Source: Lunularia cruciata | Lineage: Eukaryota; Streptophyta; Marchantiopsida; Lunulariales; Lunulariaceae | Direction: 5' to 3' | NCBI GenBank assembly: GCA_948567375.1 | Contig: OX419760.1 | Location: 24,800,001 to 24,864,000 of the forward strand | Length of the DNA stretch: 64,000 nucleotides | Part shown: positions 43,660 through 55,951 of the stretch, piece after piece | Position numbering within the stretch: the stretch's first letter is position 1 | Layout of the letters: each line of letters begins with the position of its first letter | The notes under the pieces: model-generated | Databases searched by the model: none | Seen by the model: only the letters and a program-made list of their open reading frames with translations | Told to the model about the DNA's origin: nothing | Made by a program: the position numbers and the translations under genes

Positions 43660-44779
43660 GTATGACAATGTGAGCTTGGATCTCATTATATCATTGCCCA
43701 AGATAAAGCAAGGTCACACAACGATAGTGGTGTTTGTGGATAAGCTTAGTAAGCAAATCCATTTGGTACCAACCTTTGATACCATGGATGCTCAAATGTT
43801 AGTGAAAATCTACTCTAATATTATCTTCAAGCATCATGGGATGCCTCATGTACTCATCTCCAACAGTGATCCTTAATTCACTAAAAAAAATTGGCAAGCC
43901 CTCTTCTAGATATTGGGCACCAAGCTTGCTTTATCCATGGCCTATCATCCTCAAATTGACAGAAAAATTTAATATGCAAATTGCACCTTGGAGGACATGC
44001 TTCTTGCTTTTATCACCATACCAATTGGGATGAATGTCTTGCAGCTATGGAGTTTGCATACAATAATGCCCAAGTCTGTAAACTTACTTTTAATTGGATA
44101 TGACCCTTTGATGTCACCCAAATCATTTCTCCTATCGCTTATCAACTTGCCTTGCCTTGTCATATGCACATCTACCTTGTCTTTTATATTTCCAAGTTGA
44201 AACCCATTGTTCCTAATCCATCTTGCTTTTCCTCTTGTGTCCAACCTCCTCCTCCTCCTCCCATCCCTATCAATGATCATGAAGACTATGAAGTTGATTG
44301 GATCCTTGCATATTGCCACATTCAACAATGCCATTGACAACATATAGAGTACAAAGTCCTCTATAAAGGGTATTCCCTTCATAATGCCACTTGGGAGCTT
44401 TGATGTCACCCAAATCATTTCTCCTATTGCTTACCAACTTGCCTTGCCTTGTCATATGCACATCTACCTTGTCTTTTATATTTCCAAGTTGAAACCCATT
44501 GTTCCTAATCCATCTTGCTTTTCCTCTTGTGTCCAACCTCCTCCTCCTCCCATCCTTATCAATGATCATGAAGACTATGAAGTTGATTAGATCCTTGCAT
44601 ATTGCCACATTCAACAAGGCCATTGACAACATATAGAGTATAAAGTCCTCTATAAAGGGTATTCCCTTCATGATGCCACTTGGGAGCCTCATCCTCATCT
44701 ACAGAATGCACAAATGGCCATCCAAGAGTTTGAAGCTTCAATGGCAACGAGGACATCACCAACTAGCGGTGGGAGAATA
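43660..44779 (+). pseudogene. integrase and chromodomain of a family H element
   Basis: The frame shows the integrase core: SLDLIISLPKIKQGHTTIVVF with the first Asp, then FKHHGMPHVLISNSDP with the second, AMAYHPQ-like SMAYHPQIDRKI, and EDMLLAF. A GPY/F-type HMHIYLVFYISKLKP segment and a Pro-rich stretch follow. The chromodomain is NDHEDYEVDWIL then EYKVLYKGY-x-LHNATWE. Frameshifts and stops are present. A purine tract GGTGGGAGAA sits just before LTR-D at 44780, so this is the 3' end of an element. Everything before integrase is missing. Confidence 0.8.
44110..44693 (+). repeat. 292-bp tandem duplication of the chromodomain-coding region
   Basis: Units start at GATGTCACCCAAATC (44110 and 44402) and end at GCCACTTGGGAG. 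They differ by about a dozen bases, including a CCT codon repeat of different length in the Pro-rich part. Each unit spans the end of the GPY/F-type module, the Pro-rich stretch and most of the chromodomain. Confidence 0.92.
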
Positions 44780-45200
44780 TGTAACAATAAGGAGTTTAGC
44801 AATGAAGTTAGTCAAAGCTAACAAAGTAGCAAATAAGCCAAATTAGCCTAGAATATTCTAGAAGTATCTAGGAAGCTACTTGATACCCTCCCAAGTATTG
44901 GATAACATGCATGCCAAATGGCAACTTCTAGGAAGAAGCTTCTTGGGAAGCTTTTTGGCTAACCTAGCTTGCACTCCAAGTAGGTAGCTTCTAGAAGCTT
45001 CCAACTAGCTTAGCTTACACGCCAAGTAAACAACTTCTAAAAGGAAGCTTCTTGAGAAGCTTCTTGATTACCTTAGCTTGCACTCCAAGCAAGCGGCTCA
45101 AGGAAGCTTCTTGAGAAGCTTCTCAAGAGCTCTTGTATGCTCTCTATAAAGACCAAAGCCAAAGCTCATGCTAGGCATTTGGAGTTTCACATACACTTGG
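44780..45200 (+). mobile_element. 3' LTR (LTR-D) of family H, truncated
   Basis: It begins TGTAACAATAAGG and follows LTR-B closely to the GGCATTTGGAGTTT segment (45176-45189) after TATAAAG (45145). The last 60-80 bp with the usual GGTCTTTTACA end are missing. Instead the block GGAGTTTCACATACA is repeated (45180 and 45198). Decay or deletion removed the end. Confidence 0.8.
44989..45001. promoter_or_regulatory. heat-shock-element-like TTCnnGAAnnTTC in LTR-D
   Basis: TTCTAGAAGCTTC, three perfect units, at the same LTR position as in LTR-B and LTR-C. GAAGCTTC dimers also lie at 45047-45062 and 45104-45122, upstream of TATAAAG. Confidence 0.55.
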
Positions 45201-47140
45201 AGTTTCACATACAAGGAGCAAGTGCTAGACCATGACATCTTGGAGAGAGAGAGAGCATCTACTTAATGAGAGGGATCATACTTGAGAGAAAGACTTATCA
45301 AAGAGAGAGTGCATTCTTCTTGCCTGAGAGCATGATCTAAGAGAGTTAGGATGGTAAGGATGGCTTTAGACCAAGTCACTAGCTAGACTTAGGTGTAGAC
45401 TCAACAAGTGATTCTCACATGGTGATAATCATGACTTAGATAGATGTGGAGGCAAGAGATTGCCCAATTACTTAGATGGATGATGTGTGGAAAAGATTTC
45501 CAAATGACTTAGAAGGATGATGTGGAGAAATTTTACCAATTGACTTAGACAAAGGATTTACTAAGAGTCACTCAAATGACTCAAGTGGATGATATAGGGC
45601 TAGTCGCTTAGACTCAATTGATTTAGACTAATGAACATGAGAGGATCCGTCAAGAGTCTCTACTTAGAGCAGGCCCAAGCTGATCTATCATGTTTATTCC
45701 TTGCATCATCTACCCAACGAGTGTCAACCCATATATGAGCATAGCAGAGACTATTTTGGATCCCTCCTTGACAAAAAAAGAGAAGGAATACATGTGGGCA
45801 TATAGTCCATATATGATACCTTGTAATATGTATAGAAGATGCCTTGAGGAAGCCCTAGCACGCCCTAGATGCACCTAGAAAACTCCAGTCCATACCCTTC
45901 TCCTTCTATATGTGGGCTGATAGATGGACATCACTATTGTACATCTTTTCTGTGATTTGGTATGTATCAAATTTTTTTTAGTAAATGAGCTCAAAATCCA
46001 CACAAGAAATTAAATTCTTTAAATCCCTTTTTAAGTATGACCACAATACCCTTTTGTTGTCTATTGGAGTGTCTTGATTGCATCAAAGAGTGAGGTACAA
46101 TGCCTTTTGTGCAGTGTATTAAAAAACACAATGTTGAGAACCTCTTGCAACAATATATCAGATATACAATATACCTCATATAACAATAACAATATACCTC
46201 ATTAGACAAAATATCAAGGACAATAGAAAAGAAAGTGGTTCACTTCTTGTCCCCAAAGCTACATCCACTCTTGTAACATGCTCACACCCAAAAATTTATT
46301 GTTGTTGCACCAGTATATGTACCTATTTACATTGATAGTCCCTCATCACTTCCATTTGGTTGGACTCCTTTATATTGACCTCCGTGACTTCTCGAATATT
46401 AACCACTCATGATCTCTATTCACTTTAATACTTTGCATAATATTGACTGAATAAATAAACAGAAGTGCTAGTTCCACACCTTGCTCAATCAATCATGTTA
46501 GCTCTGGTTGTCTTAGTCTACACTAATCAGTCAAGATTCTACTAGCAAGCTAGACAAAACATGATGGACATTGTTGAGTGCTTCACAAAGTAAAAATATT
46601 CATAAAAGCTAGAAAATTGGACTTTGATAACATAAAAAAAGTTTGGAAATTCTATTTGGAGAGTCTCCACTTGACAAATGTGACTCCTACCAAATATGCT
46701 ATACGGAACTTACCTAAAGACTCAAATGACTTGTGTGCTTAGTAAGAAGCAAATTTGTCAAGTTGATAGAATATGCCATGTTAGACGATAAATCATGACA
46801 ATTAGAGGAGAGCGGACCTCCACCACACAAGTAGATCCAAACACTCATGAGGGAATCTGATCTGACCAGAGGAAGCAACCCCACAACAAAATTCAAACCA
46901 TATCAAGAGTGACCAATTACAAACATGCACAAGCAAATCCCTTTAAACCTAAGCGACTTGTTTCTACCTAGGTGGATCCGACCCAACTAGCTGATCTGGT
47001 TCAAATAGACCGGATCCATCCCAAACATGAGCAAATCTCTTATAGGACAAGAGGATCCATATGTTGAACAACAAACCCTAAATTTCCAAGAGCAACTCCA
47101 ATGCATATATCTGCCACTGCATCTATGAAATGCCCAAGTG
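45201..47140. other. no gene recognised
   Basis: 45240-45700 contains loose repeats of GACTTAGATGGATGATGTGG-like units. The rest is AT-rich with short open frames only. A minus-strand stretch at 46896-46714 (60 codons) is unrecognised. Confidence 0.4.
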
Positions 47141-47144
47141 AATC

Positions 47145-47265
47145 CATCTCTACGTGAGCAAATCTATCCACATGTAAGCAAATCTATCAATCGATCAGTA
47201 GGTAAGCAAATCCATCCACATGCAAGTGAATCTATTTGCAAGTAAGCAAATCTATCCAAATTCAA
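47145..47265 (+). repeat. degenerate short tandem repeats
   Basis: Five to six imperfect units of AAGCAAATCTATCCACATG type, each about 20-26 bp. The run sits beside an unrecognised decayed ORF region. Confidence 0.6.
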
Positions 47266-47359
47266 CCAGATGAATTTGCCTAAAATCTAGCAAATACATG
47301 TACATGCAAGCAAACCCATAAATAAGAAAGTAGAAAACACCAAAACTATATTATAATCA

Positions 47360-49440
47360 TAACTTACAATAACAATTTGCTATCATGATCAGCTGAATTT
47401 GCTTGCCCATCAGCATGCCATTTGGGGATAGCTTGATTACTACTTGTAATGCAATCAATTGCACCAATGTGAGAAAAGATGGCTACAATTCTTTTAATTC
47501 CATTAGGGGTTTTCCTTGCCTTTGCAAATTCTAGTATCATGTCAAATTGTAGCTTCAATTTTGCCACTCTCCTTCAATCTAAACTTTTGTTCCTTCTTTC
47601 TCTCCTCCACACTTTTATTCATGCACAACTTTTCTAATTTAATACTCTACTGAGCTTTGATTTTCTACTATTTTACACCTCTCTTTAGCCTCTACTATGT
47701 TAAACTTCAATTTTGTGTGGCTTGCCATTTCATTTGCAAATGCTTTCAACATAAGATTTATCTTTGCATATGCCTTCACAAATTTCCTCCTCTTACGGGA
47801 TGGTTCACTATCTCTCTCAACTTCTCTTGTCCTTGAATCTCCCCTCTCTTTATCTCCTTTAGCTCTTTCTTCAACAAGCATCTCCTCAAATGCATACGAT
47901 ATCTTCTCTTTTGTTATTAAGGTCCCTTCACGTCCTTCTCTACTCCTTCCAATGATTGGACTGTGGAAATCATCTTCTATGTCAAAGCCACAAACACTTT
48001 TCTTCTTGCAAACTACTGTAGACTATATTTAAAAGGCACTCTTGAGTACTTGGGATGCTTATTGGAATTTAATTCCACTCAAGAAATGCTTGTAATGTAC
48101 ATCATAGTGGAGTGTCTTCTCTTGATATCCCTTCCTAATTCTTGAGTGCCCCTTTTATTCTGCCTCTTTGCTAAACATATTGGTCAACCTACAACTACCC
48201 AATCCCAAATTTATGATGGCAAGAGATAGATATTTGCTCTTTCTCCAAAAAAGACATCCATCTGAAAGAAGTAAGACAAATGATTTAACTTGTCCTCCAT
48301 AATGATGGTCCATTGCATTGTTCCAAGGATAGTAGAAACCCCAAGAGAAATACAGGGTTTCATCTCTCAATACTCCAATGGTCCAAAGGAGCAAGCACCT
48401 TGTCTCTATTATACAACAAAGAGGATCCCCTCAAAGGGAGCTACACCCTTGGATCATATACATGGATTAGTGACATGCCAACAAGCTCCACCCTTAGACT
48501 AGCTACATGGATTGGTGACATGTTGATCTTTGTTTTATTTGGTTGGTCAAACAAGTTTGACTAGATGGAATCTTTGGAGAATCTTCTTGTAAGAAGCTCA
48601 AAATAGCATGGGTGAGGTATTGTTGGAAAGCTCTTGATGGGACAAACAAAGAGGTGAGAAAGCAATGCCGTAGTTCTTGAAGAGAAATTTTTTTATTTCT
48701 TGAGGTCTAATTCATCCATTTAGGCCTCCAAAATTGGCTCTAAAGTTGTTAGGGTGTTTTTGGCTGTGCTCTAATAGTGGAAGTACCCTTTTCATGACAC
48801 CTCTATTTGATCTACTTATACCATCATATATAACATCCCTCAAAATATTACCAAGTCAATTTTCACCTCTAGATAATATGTATACCTAATGGTATTACAT
48901 CCATCCTCATGTGATATCGTGATTAGTAAGTCTTTCAAAGGTAGGCTGATCTTTCCACTATCGAGCTTCTTTGTAGGACTTCAAGAAATAAGCTCATTTC
49001 TTCTCTAATTTCTCCCCATTCATGAACACTAGAAACTTGATACCAAATTTCATAAGGAAGGTTGCAATGTAATTGAATGCAATATTCATGTGAATGGTTT
49101 TCTTATTGTAGTCACATTGGATTTGTTTAAAATGCTTTGGCTTTGCTAGATAATCAACAATCTAATTATAATGATGTGAAACCATTCTGTATCTATCTTC
49201 CTCATCTTTTCCTCTAACTTCATTAAGTTTTGCTTTACCTTTACTCACAAGAGTAGTAGAAGGCATATCAACCCATGAACAAACCTTTGTCAAGAAATCA
49301 TGGGATCCTAACTTGCTTGTGGGAGTGGACTTTGCATTATCAAACTTGAGATTGGGAATGGAAATATCAATCCTTGCTATGTCATTGGCGGGGGGATTGG
49401 GAAGAGGGTCCAAGTCTGCCATCCCAATTCAATTGGGTGT
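47360..49440 (-). pseudogene. decayed minus-strand ORFs, possibly DNA-transposon derived, split by a CV1 solo LTR
   Basis: Going down from 49440: a 70-90 residue frame (MADLDPLPNPPANDIARIDI...) with a Trp-rich downstream frame (KFLVFMNGEKLEK, SYKEAR). Then the LTR at 48314-48899. Then a frame around 48000-47639 with GFDIEDDFHSP, EEMLVEERAKGDKERGD and a basic SRKRRKF stretch. A last frame ends near 47364. Acidic-basic composition and Trp spacing resemble Myb/SANT-like or accessory proteins of plant DNA transposons, but this is only a guess. I do not recognise the family. Confidence 0.3.
48314..48899 (-). mobile_element. solo LTR of CV1 with perfect target-site duplication
   Basis: 586 bp; on the minus strand it begins TGTAATACC and ends CCTTGGAACAATGCA. 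The 5-bp duplication TCCAT lies at 48309-48313 and 48900-48904. Length and landmarks match the solo LTR at 22388-22971 in reverse orientation. It lacks the long G/C run of the other two copies. Confidence 0.88.
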
Positions 49441-51189
49441 GCAATCCTTTCAAATGGAATTTCAATTTCAAAGTGTGCTTCTAAAAGATGACGCTTTCGC
49501 ATGAGCTTTCCAAGTAAAAATACAATCCATGCTGGCACTAGCATTTGATATGCACTCACAAGAAATTGCACTTTGAAAACATTGCACTAGAAAATATTCC
49601 CTGAGATGCTCAAGTTGGGTTTGCCCTTTGAGTTACAATTATTCAGCCTTCACCAGTGCTTTGCTTTTGCATGATAGTTGGATCCCTCTTTCAATGTTGC
49701 AAATTCAAAATTTTGTTCCAACACTGGTCTTTGAACCCCTTTGTAACATGGTGACACATTTCACATTTGGACAGATCTACATTCATGAGTCTTAATTAAA
49801 CTCATCAAGAATTATCTACTTTCACAACCCGTAAGCCCTATTTTTAACCCGAACTCCCCTTTTTGAGATGACCCGGAATTACCGTAACTACTTTACAGAC
49901 CGTTCACAAGGAGGACCGGATTTTGTAAAGGCCTCCGCAGAAAATGTAACGCACATGTCCCGCAGTCGTAAACGTCCCGTATCTGCTGAAAGTGAAACCC
50001 CCCAGTGTACCCCACACACTACCCACAAAATTCCCTATAACAAATTTTATGGGTACCCATAGATTTTTTGGATATTCAAGGGTAATGAGAAAGCTTTATT
50101 TGAAACGCCCTGATGAACTTTCAGATGCTAGAATTGATTCCCAGTGGGAATGGAGAATGGAAAACCATCTTCTATATGCTAAAGCTCTATCTTGCCCAAT
50201 CAACATTCTGTCAATGAAAAGCCTCAGCAGGAGTCATACATCAGTGAGCTAATTTGTTGGCATCTGATGCCGGTAGCTTAGCTCCGGTGTACATTTTAGA
50301 TTTGGTTCACTGTAAAGAAGAGTGACTCATGACGCTATCAATACAAACATATAGTACGGTAGATCTGTAGATGCAAATATTCTGTTTCCGTCAAAAGATT
50401 TGGAATGCATTGTTAAAAAGTGCCCCTAATTTCTATTCACCAGTGTACCCCCTCGACAGGAGTAAAGAGTGGGCCAGATTGTACAACAGTTGCGTACCTT
50501 CCTTCTTGTCGTTTATGTTGATGCAGTCAGCCCTCTTTAAATTGAAGGGAATTAGGCTAACTTGTTGAACGTTGGGATATGAAGAACTGCTTATTTTGCT
50601 AAACGTAGAAATGCAAGAAAGGATATTGTTACTGTCCCTACATTTGTGCACTACTAGAAGTTGTTTTGCTTGTCAGAACTGTACCATGTGGAAACGAACC
50701 TTAGCGCCTTTCCAGTCTAAAATTGCATTAAAGTGTTGAACACTTGAAATGATTTCACATAATACAAAGTTTGTCTTTAGTAACTGATTTCTTGCACTGG
50801 CGGGTTCACGTTAGAAATTCTACTCTACGAAAAGTAGGGATCAAAGAGACCTTGCAGAAGTCGTACTAGGAGAAGGCCAACTATACGCACAGTTTGAGTG
50901 GCCCCATTGGCCATCTAATTGATCAGTAAGGCGACCAAAATGCCCAAGAAGCACGGCAAGCTTCCGGATACCACGATCAGGCAACTTTAAACTTTCTTCT
51001 GTTCTTGATCATGAATTCGTTCCAGATGACTTCTAGATGTCCTTTTCTGCCTAATAGAGCTTGGAGTTACATAGAACCTTTCTTGCCTATTCCAAGCTTT
51101 ACGGTTCGACGACCATGTTTGTCGAGCTCATTACCATGAGGTCGGCTATCTGGTTTTACTTGTCACCTCTACACCCTCGATTAAAACGC
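49441..51189. other. no gene recognised
   Basis: Transition from repeat-rich to more balanced DNA near 49.8 kb. A plus-strand frame 49992-50252 (86 codons) is open but without a recognised motif. Confidence 0.4.
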
Positions 51190-51567
51190 TGAATCTCCAC
51201 GGATACTAACGTTCCGGTAGGGGCAATCACCGAGTCAAGAAACATATGTGAGAGACCTTTTATTTGGCATTACTGGCGGATACACATCAATGCATTTGAC
51301 TCACAGCTTATTATTTCGAAGCCTCTGGCAAATTATATCGAAGCCTCTGAAACTCCCTCCACGTCGAAGGTCATCCCGACCACATCAAGTTCTGCTGGCC
51401 CTCCCTCGCGATGGTTAGATCTGATCAGACGAGTTGACGATCTCCGTGCTAACAGTGTAAGTTACAGACTACCTCCGGTACCTGGTTCTTCACAAAGAAA
51501 TAATCCCCAATTTGCTGAGTCCTCCGCGTATGGGGCGGTTGCAGCCTTTCTCCTCTATATCTCATGA
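51190..51567 (+). CDS. possible unrecognised exon without in-frame ATG
   Basis: About 125 codons are open between TGA stops. The stretch to about 51459 has protein-like composition: SKPLANYIEASETPSTSK, a Ser/Thr-rich part, then PPSRWLDLIRRVDDLRANS. A GTAAGT lies right after it at about 51459 and would make a good splice donor. No start codon is in frame, so it could only be an internal exon. No partner exons were identified, and chance is not excluded. Confidence 0.2.
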
Positions 51568-51722
51568 ATTCTTCGGCACATGGGTCTTGCACTCGCAATT
51601 TATTTCTTGACAGTTAGTTTTTCAGGAGACAGAGAAACACAATAATGTCATAAGTGGTAAGTCGATCAAAATCTGAAATTATTTGGGGAGTATACATATG
51701 GTCGATACCAACGAGTTGATTT

Positions 51723-51768
51723 TGCAATTGAACCAGGGACATACATAGGTGTCCCTGGTTCAATTGCA
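51723..51768. repeat. perfect 18-bp-arm hairpin
   Basis: TGCAATTGAACCAGGGAC and its exact reverse complement surround a 10-base loop (ATACATAGGT). It lies in otherwise non-repetitive DNA. The arm length is near that of small-RNA duplexes, but the total hairpin is shorter than usual miRNA precursors. Confidence 0.8.
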
Positions 51769-53801
51769 GTTGCAGAAGGATGTCATAACCGTACATTCAA
51801 TTGGATACCTTGAGGTGATGAAGAGAATCACAATTCAAGTTGAAGCATGTACCTAAACCACAGAGTTCATGGGGAACATGTTTATCAGAACAAAAGTATT
51901 ACATGAGGTCTAGTTATGAGGTAGAGGCATGATAGACGTAGCCAGAACAATTCCAATTTAATGGAACATGGTGAAAGGGCGTAGTATCACGTTAGGGGGT
52001 CCTCCACGAATCCCGAGTCTGACCCCTGATTGTCTCCCTTAGGAATGAATTAGCTTGCAATTATGAGATTCTTCAAGCGATATTCTATGTGAAAATAGCG
52101 ATCTTGAAATCCACATGACGCAGAAAATCCAGCCGTACCCTTCGTCCTCATTGCCAATTCTAAATTCGCTACCCGCGCACTCCGTGCCTATGGGTCCTCA
52201 GCTGACATCGCATATACCAAATGTCTTTCACAACTATCAGACGGCGTAGAGGCTTTCGTCTTTCTCTCACAAGAATTGAGGTAAGGCTTTCAGCACGTAC
52301 TCTAAAGAATATGATGACGAACTTCATGCCTGGTTTAGTAAGAAGCAGCATTTCTTACACTATCCGTTTAAAACCTGAATCATACATCAGTAAAATGTGA
52401 ACCACCGTGTATGTCTAAACATATACCTGTTAATAAACATCTAGTTCTAGAAGAAACTCTTCGAAGAAGTAAGAATTAAGTCCTCTTTTATAATTACCAG
52501 TCTTCACCACAGCATGATGGAGGAAAGGGTAGCTCTCCGTTACTACAGGCTGCAAATGGAGCGCTCACTTCCTCCGTATACACATGGCATATATCACACA
52601 CGAACTACGGTTCAGTATGCTGGACACTCTAACTCTCATAAATTTATACGGGTTCATCTATGATCGTGGAGGCGACCAAAGAATTATCTGGAATTTCAGC
52701 AAGATTCTCACATCGTTGGGCAACATCGATCCAATGGAAGTAGGCAGGTATGCTTCGTCATGCACAACCCGGTAATCTGCTGAATTCCAGGAGAGGGAAT
52801 GACGACAGCACCTTCGTAACGAATGAGTTCAGTAGCTAAATCTGGAACTAGAACTGTCCGTGGAGGGACCCCATGAACCTAGCTTGACTGATTGACCTGC
52901 CTTAGATTCGAGATGGAGATCAGCATCAAGCCGAGGGAAGCCACTGACTTGGACGACATACATCCAACTCAGCTCCTACATATGCAGAGAACAGTGCTTT
53001 ACATGAGTCCTGAGAGCCCACGAAACTACTTTGTATCATATTCTGGCATTTTGATTAAACTGTTGAGTTGAGAAATACACATGAGGAACAAAAATGACAT
53101 CTAGTCCTCACCTGACATGTTACATATCCCACAGCTGTCTGCGACGAGGGCATTTCTCTTAGGAAATTGGAACCATGAAGACGTGGATTGGTGGCAGACA
53201 AACCCCTTTGTGATTCTGCGGACTGATGTGAGATTGATGCGTGAAAGAACAAGCGAACATCAATTTGGACAAAAGATCAGAAATTCCGGCTTACTACAGT
53301 TCCTCACAACCTCAAGAGGAGAGTTATAAATGTAAGACAGACTGACAGATGCGATGGGGCGGGGCATTGGCAGGAATTTGGTGAGTATCTTAGAGGAGAG
53401 GACCGAGACCTGCAGCCTCCAAACCCGTCGTACCTTCAAATTTGTTGGTGCGGCGGACAAATCTACACTACCAACAAATACATGGTTGGATCCAGACCCT
53501 ACTGTGCATCGAGGACGCCCGGAGAGATCTTTGATTGCGAATCCACGATAGCAAGTCTGAAGATCTGTACAATTGGGATCTGTTGGACAACGGAATTAAC
53601 TGAAGAAGAAGCTCAGTTACTCATCGTGCTTTGGGACAGGCCTTTCAGCACAGATATGATGTCCACAACGTGGATACATGTGTAATTGGTGAGCTCGAGC
53701 TTTCCTGCTGCACATCTATGTGCTAACTTGAGCTGCCTGGACCTCTCGCTGGTCCAAGATTTACACATTTACTTGATACCTTTGAGCAGGATTCAGGGAA
53801 G
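51769..53801. other. no gene recognised; upstream region of the GT34 gene
   Basis: Several short open frames (for example 53117-53329) show no motif. The 5' UTR and promoter of the glycosyltransferase gene should lie in the last few hundred bases; no TATA box was chosen. Confidence 0.4.
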
Positions 53802-55951
53802 ATGGATCTCTCAAGATGGCCTGCAGTGTTAAGAGCTCGTGTTGGTACCCGGACTCTCAACATTTTGCAGATCTTTCTCATCTTAGCACTTGCCTCGATG
53901 GTTCTGTTGAGGGATTCGCTTGGAATCGGTATTGAGCTCAGCTTGAATACATCTGCCCCTGTCGAGACGGAGCCTAGAGTTGACAGCGTGGACCTTATCG
54001 GGCCCAAGCGCAACATTGCCTCAGTAAGATACACTGTCCCCATTCCCTTGAGCCTTCCTTGTTTAGAGTGTCCGAATTCGGACCTTCAGGTTCGAGGTCA
54101 ATTATAGGGTTTTAGAACTTTCGAGTCGAGTGCTTCGGTGCAGAAAGATTCTTCAAGGGCATGCATATGTATCAGCAGATTCTCTTGAGCATTGCGATTT
54201 CTACATTACCTGTAATCGGCAGCTGATGAGTTCTTATTTCCAAGCGTTTGATGTTTAATACTGTCAATAATCTCACACATGCAATTTCAACGGCGAGCGA
54301 TGAGGAATTGTAGTCAAAACATTTTGTGCATTAGGGTTCACTTCATGACAAACGTGGAATATCTAGGAACGCTGGCCCGTACTTCAGTGGAGATCTCGTC
54401 TGGTACAGTGCTCTTGATTGTGTATTGAAGAAAAATGGTGTCTGAATTTTGGAGGTTCGCATTTATTGAAGCATCAATTGGATGCGCAAAAGCTGACTAG
54501 AATAAGTTGTTCAGCAGGTGGCGGAGAAGACTGGTCGGGAACTTGAATTGGTTCCGGAGCCGGTTGCCACTGTTGAAGAGCATCCGCCTGCTAGGCACAA
54601 GAGAAAGCACAAACATCAGATTATACCCGTCAATGTCACGACTCCGGAACCCTCAGTGGTGAAGGAGTTGGATCAAGCGGTGTCGATAGAATCCGAGAAG
54701 CCCGCAAGGAAACAGGAGAAACCGAAAAGAAGGAACAGTAAGAACCAGCCGAAGGTTGAACAGCAGGAGGACCACCCCGTGGAACAACTGCAATTGCAGG
54801 AGGATCGTCCTGTGGAACAACTACAAGAGAAGGAGGAGGTTTCGCTGGAGCAAAACGTATTGATCAACAGTACACAATCTCGTAATTTTACGATAGATGA
54901 TGTCGAATTCATTCCGGAAGGCTCAAGCATGCCCTTCAGTCTTGGTAAAAGCCCCAAGAACTGGGATCAGCAGCGATTGGGCTTTCTGGAAAAATTCCCT
55001 CACTTGAAGACTACTCCGAGTGGCAAACCTCGGATGCTAATGGTCTCAGGATCGCAACCGTGGGCTTGCAAGAATCCAGTTGGAGATCACTTGCTCCTCA
55101 AGTCCATGAAGAACAAAATGGACTACTGCCGCCAGCATGACATCGAAATGTTCTACAATTTTGCCCATATTGACAAGGAAATGACTTCATACTGGGCTAA
55201 GCTTCCTATTCTTCGCAGACTAATGCTTTCCCATCCTGAAATAGAGTGGTTCTTCTGGATGGATGCGGATGCCATGTTCACAGACATGTTGTTTGATATC
55301 CCCATGGAGAGATATGGAGATTACAATCTGGTTATGTGGGGTTATGATAAAGGACTATATGAGGACAAGAGCTGGGTAGGAATTAACAATGGAGTTTTCT
55401 TCCTCAGGAATTCTCAATGGGCCCTCGATCTGTTTGACATGTGGGCTCCCATGGGGCCTGCTGGTAGAGTAAGGGATTCATGGGGAAAGTTGTTCACAGA
55501 TATGATGACACAAAGACCTGTGATGCCAGCTGATGATCAATCTGCCCTGGTCTATCTGATGCTTACCCAACCGGAGCTAGATAAAAAGATAAAACTAGAA
55601 TGGGATTACGAGATAAGTGGATACTGGGCTGATTTCGTGGACAAATTTGAGGACCTGATGGTGACCAATCACCCAGGTCTAGGAGATAAGCGGTGGCCAT
55701 TTGTCACTCACTTTACTGGGTGCCAACCCTGCTCTGGACACAATAATCCGGTTTATACTGCAGACATATGTGCAACGAATATGGAAAGAGCATTCAACTT
55801 TGCCGACAACCAAGTACTGCAGATGATGGGATACCAGCATGAAAACCTGAATTCAGCGTACGTGAGGCGGGTCAAACAAGATTCTGATCAACCTTTAGAT
55901 ATCGTTGGTCGAAATCCGTGGACCACCTCAGCAGAGACTTACGGTCTTTAG
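53802..55951 (+). CDS. Golgi glycosyltransferase family 34 (xyloglucan xylosyl-/galactomannan galactosyltransferase type), two exons
   Basis: Exon 1 53802-54023 (donor GTAAGA) and exon 2 54518-55951 join in phase 0 to 551 residues. The product is a type II membrane protein: a short basic cytosolic end, then one membrane segment near residues 21-37 (ILQIFLILALASMVLL). A long Lys/Glu-rich stem (about 75-200) contains two PVEQLQ repeats. The GT34 domain runs from about 240 to 545, with NPVGDHLLLKSMKNK, the metal-binding DxD as DAD at 323-325 in WFFWMDADAMFTD, GINNGVFFLRNSQW, DDQSA and HFTGCQPC. NMERAFNFADNQ follows. Plant members add alpha-1,6-xylose to xyloglucan or alpha-1,6-galactose to mannan in the Golgi lumen. 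The HFTGCQPCSGHNNP end fits both subgroups, so substrate is not assigned. All core motifs are intact. The stem is longer than in typical xylosyltransferases of about 460 residues. Confidence 0.9.

Noticed and set aside
47145-47265. CRISPR-like or satellite array
   Set aside because: Units are imperfect, without regular spacers, and the setting is plant nuclear DNA.
53723-54043. 106-codon minus-strand frame over exon 1 of the glycosyltransferase
   Set aside because: Antisense to the membrane-anchor exon; no motif of its own.
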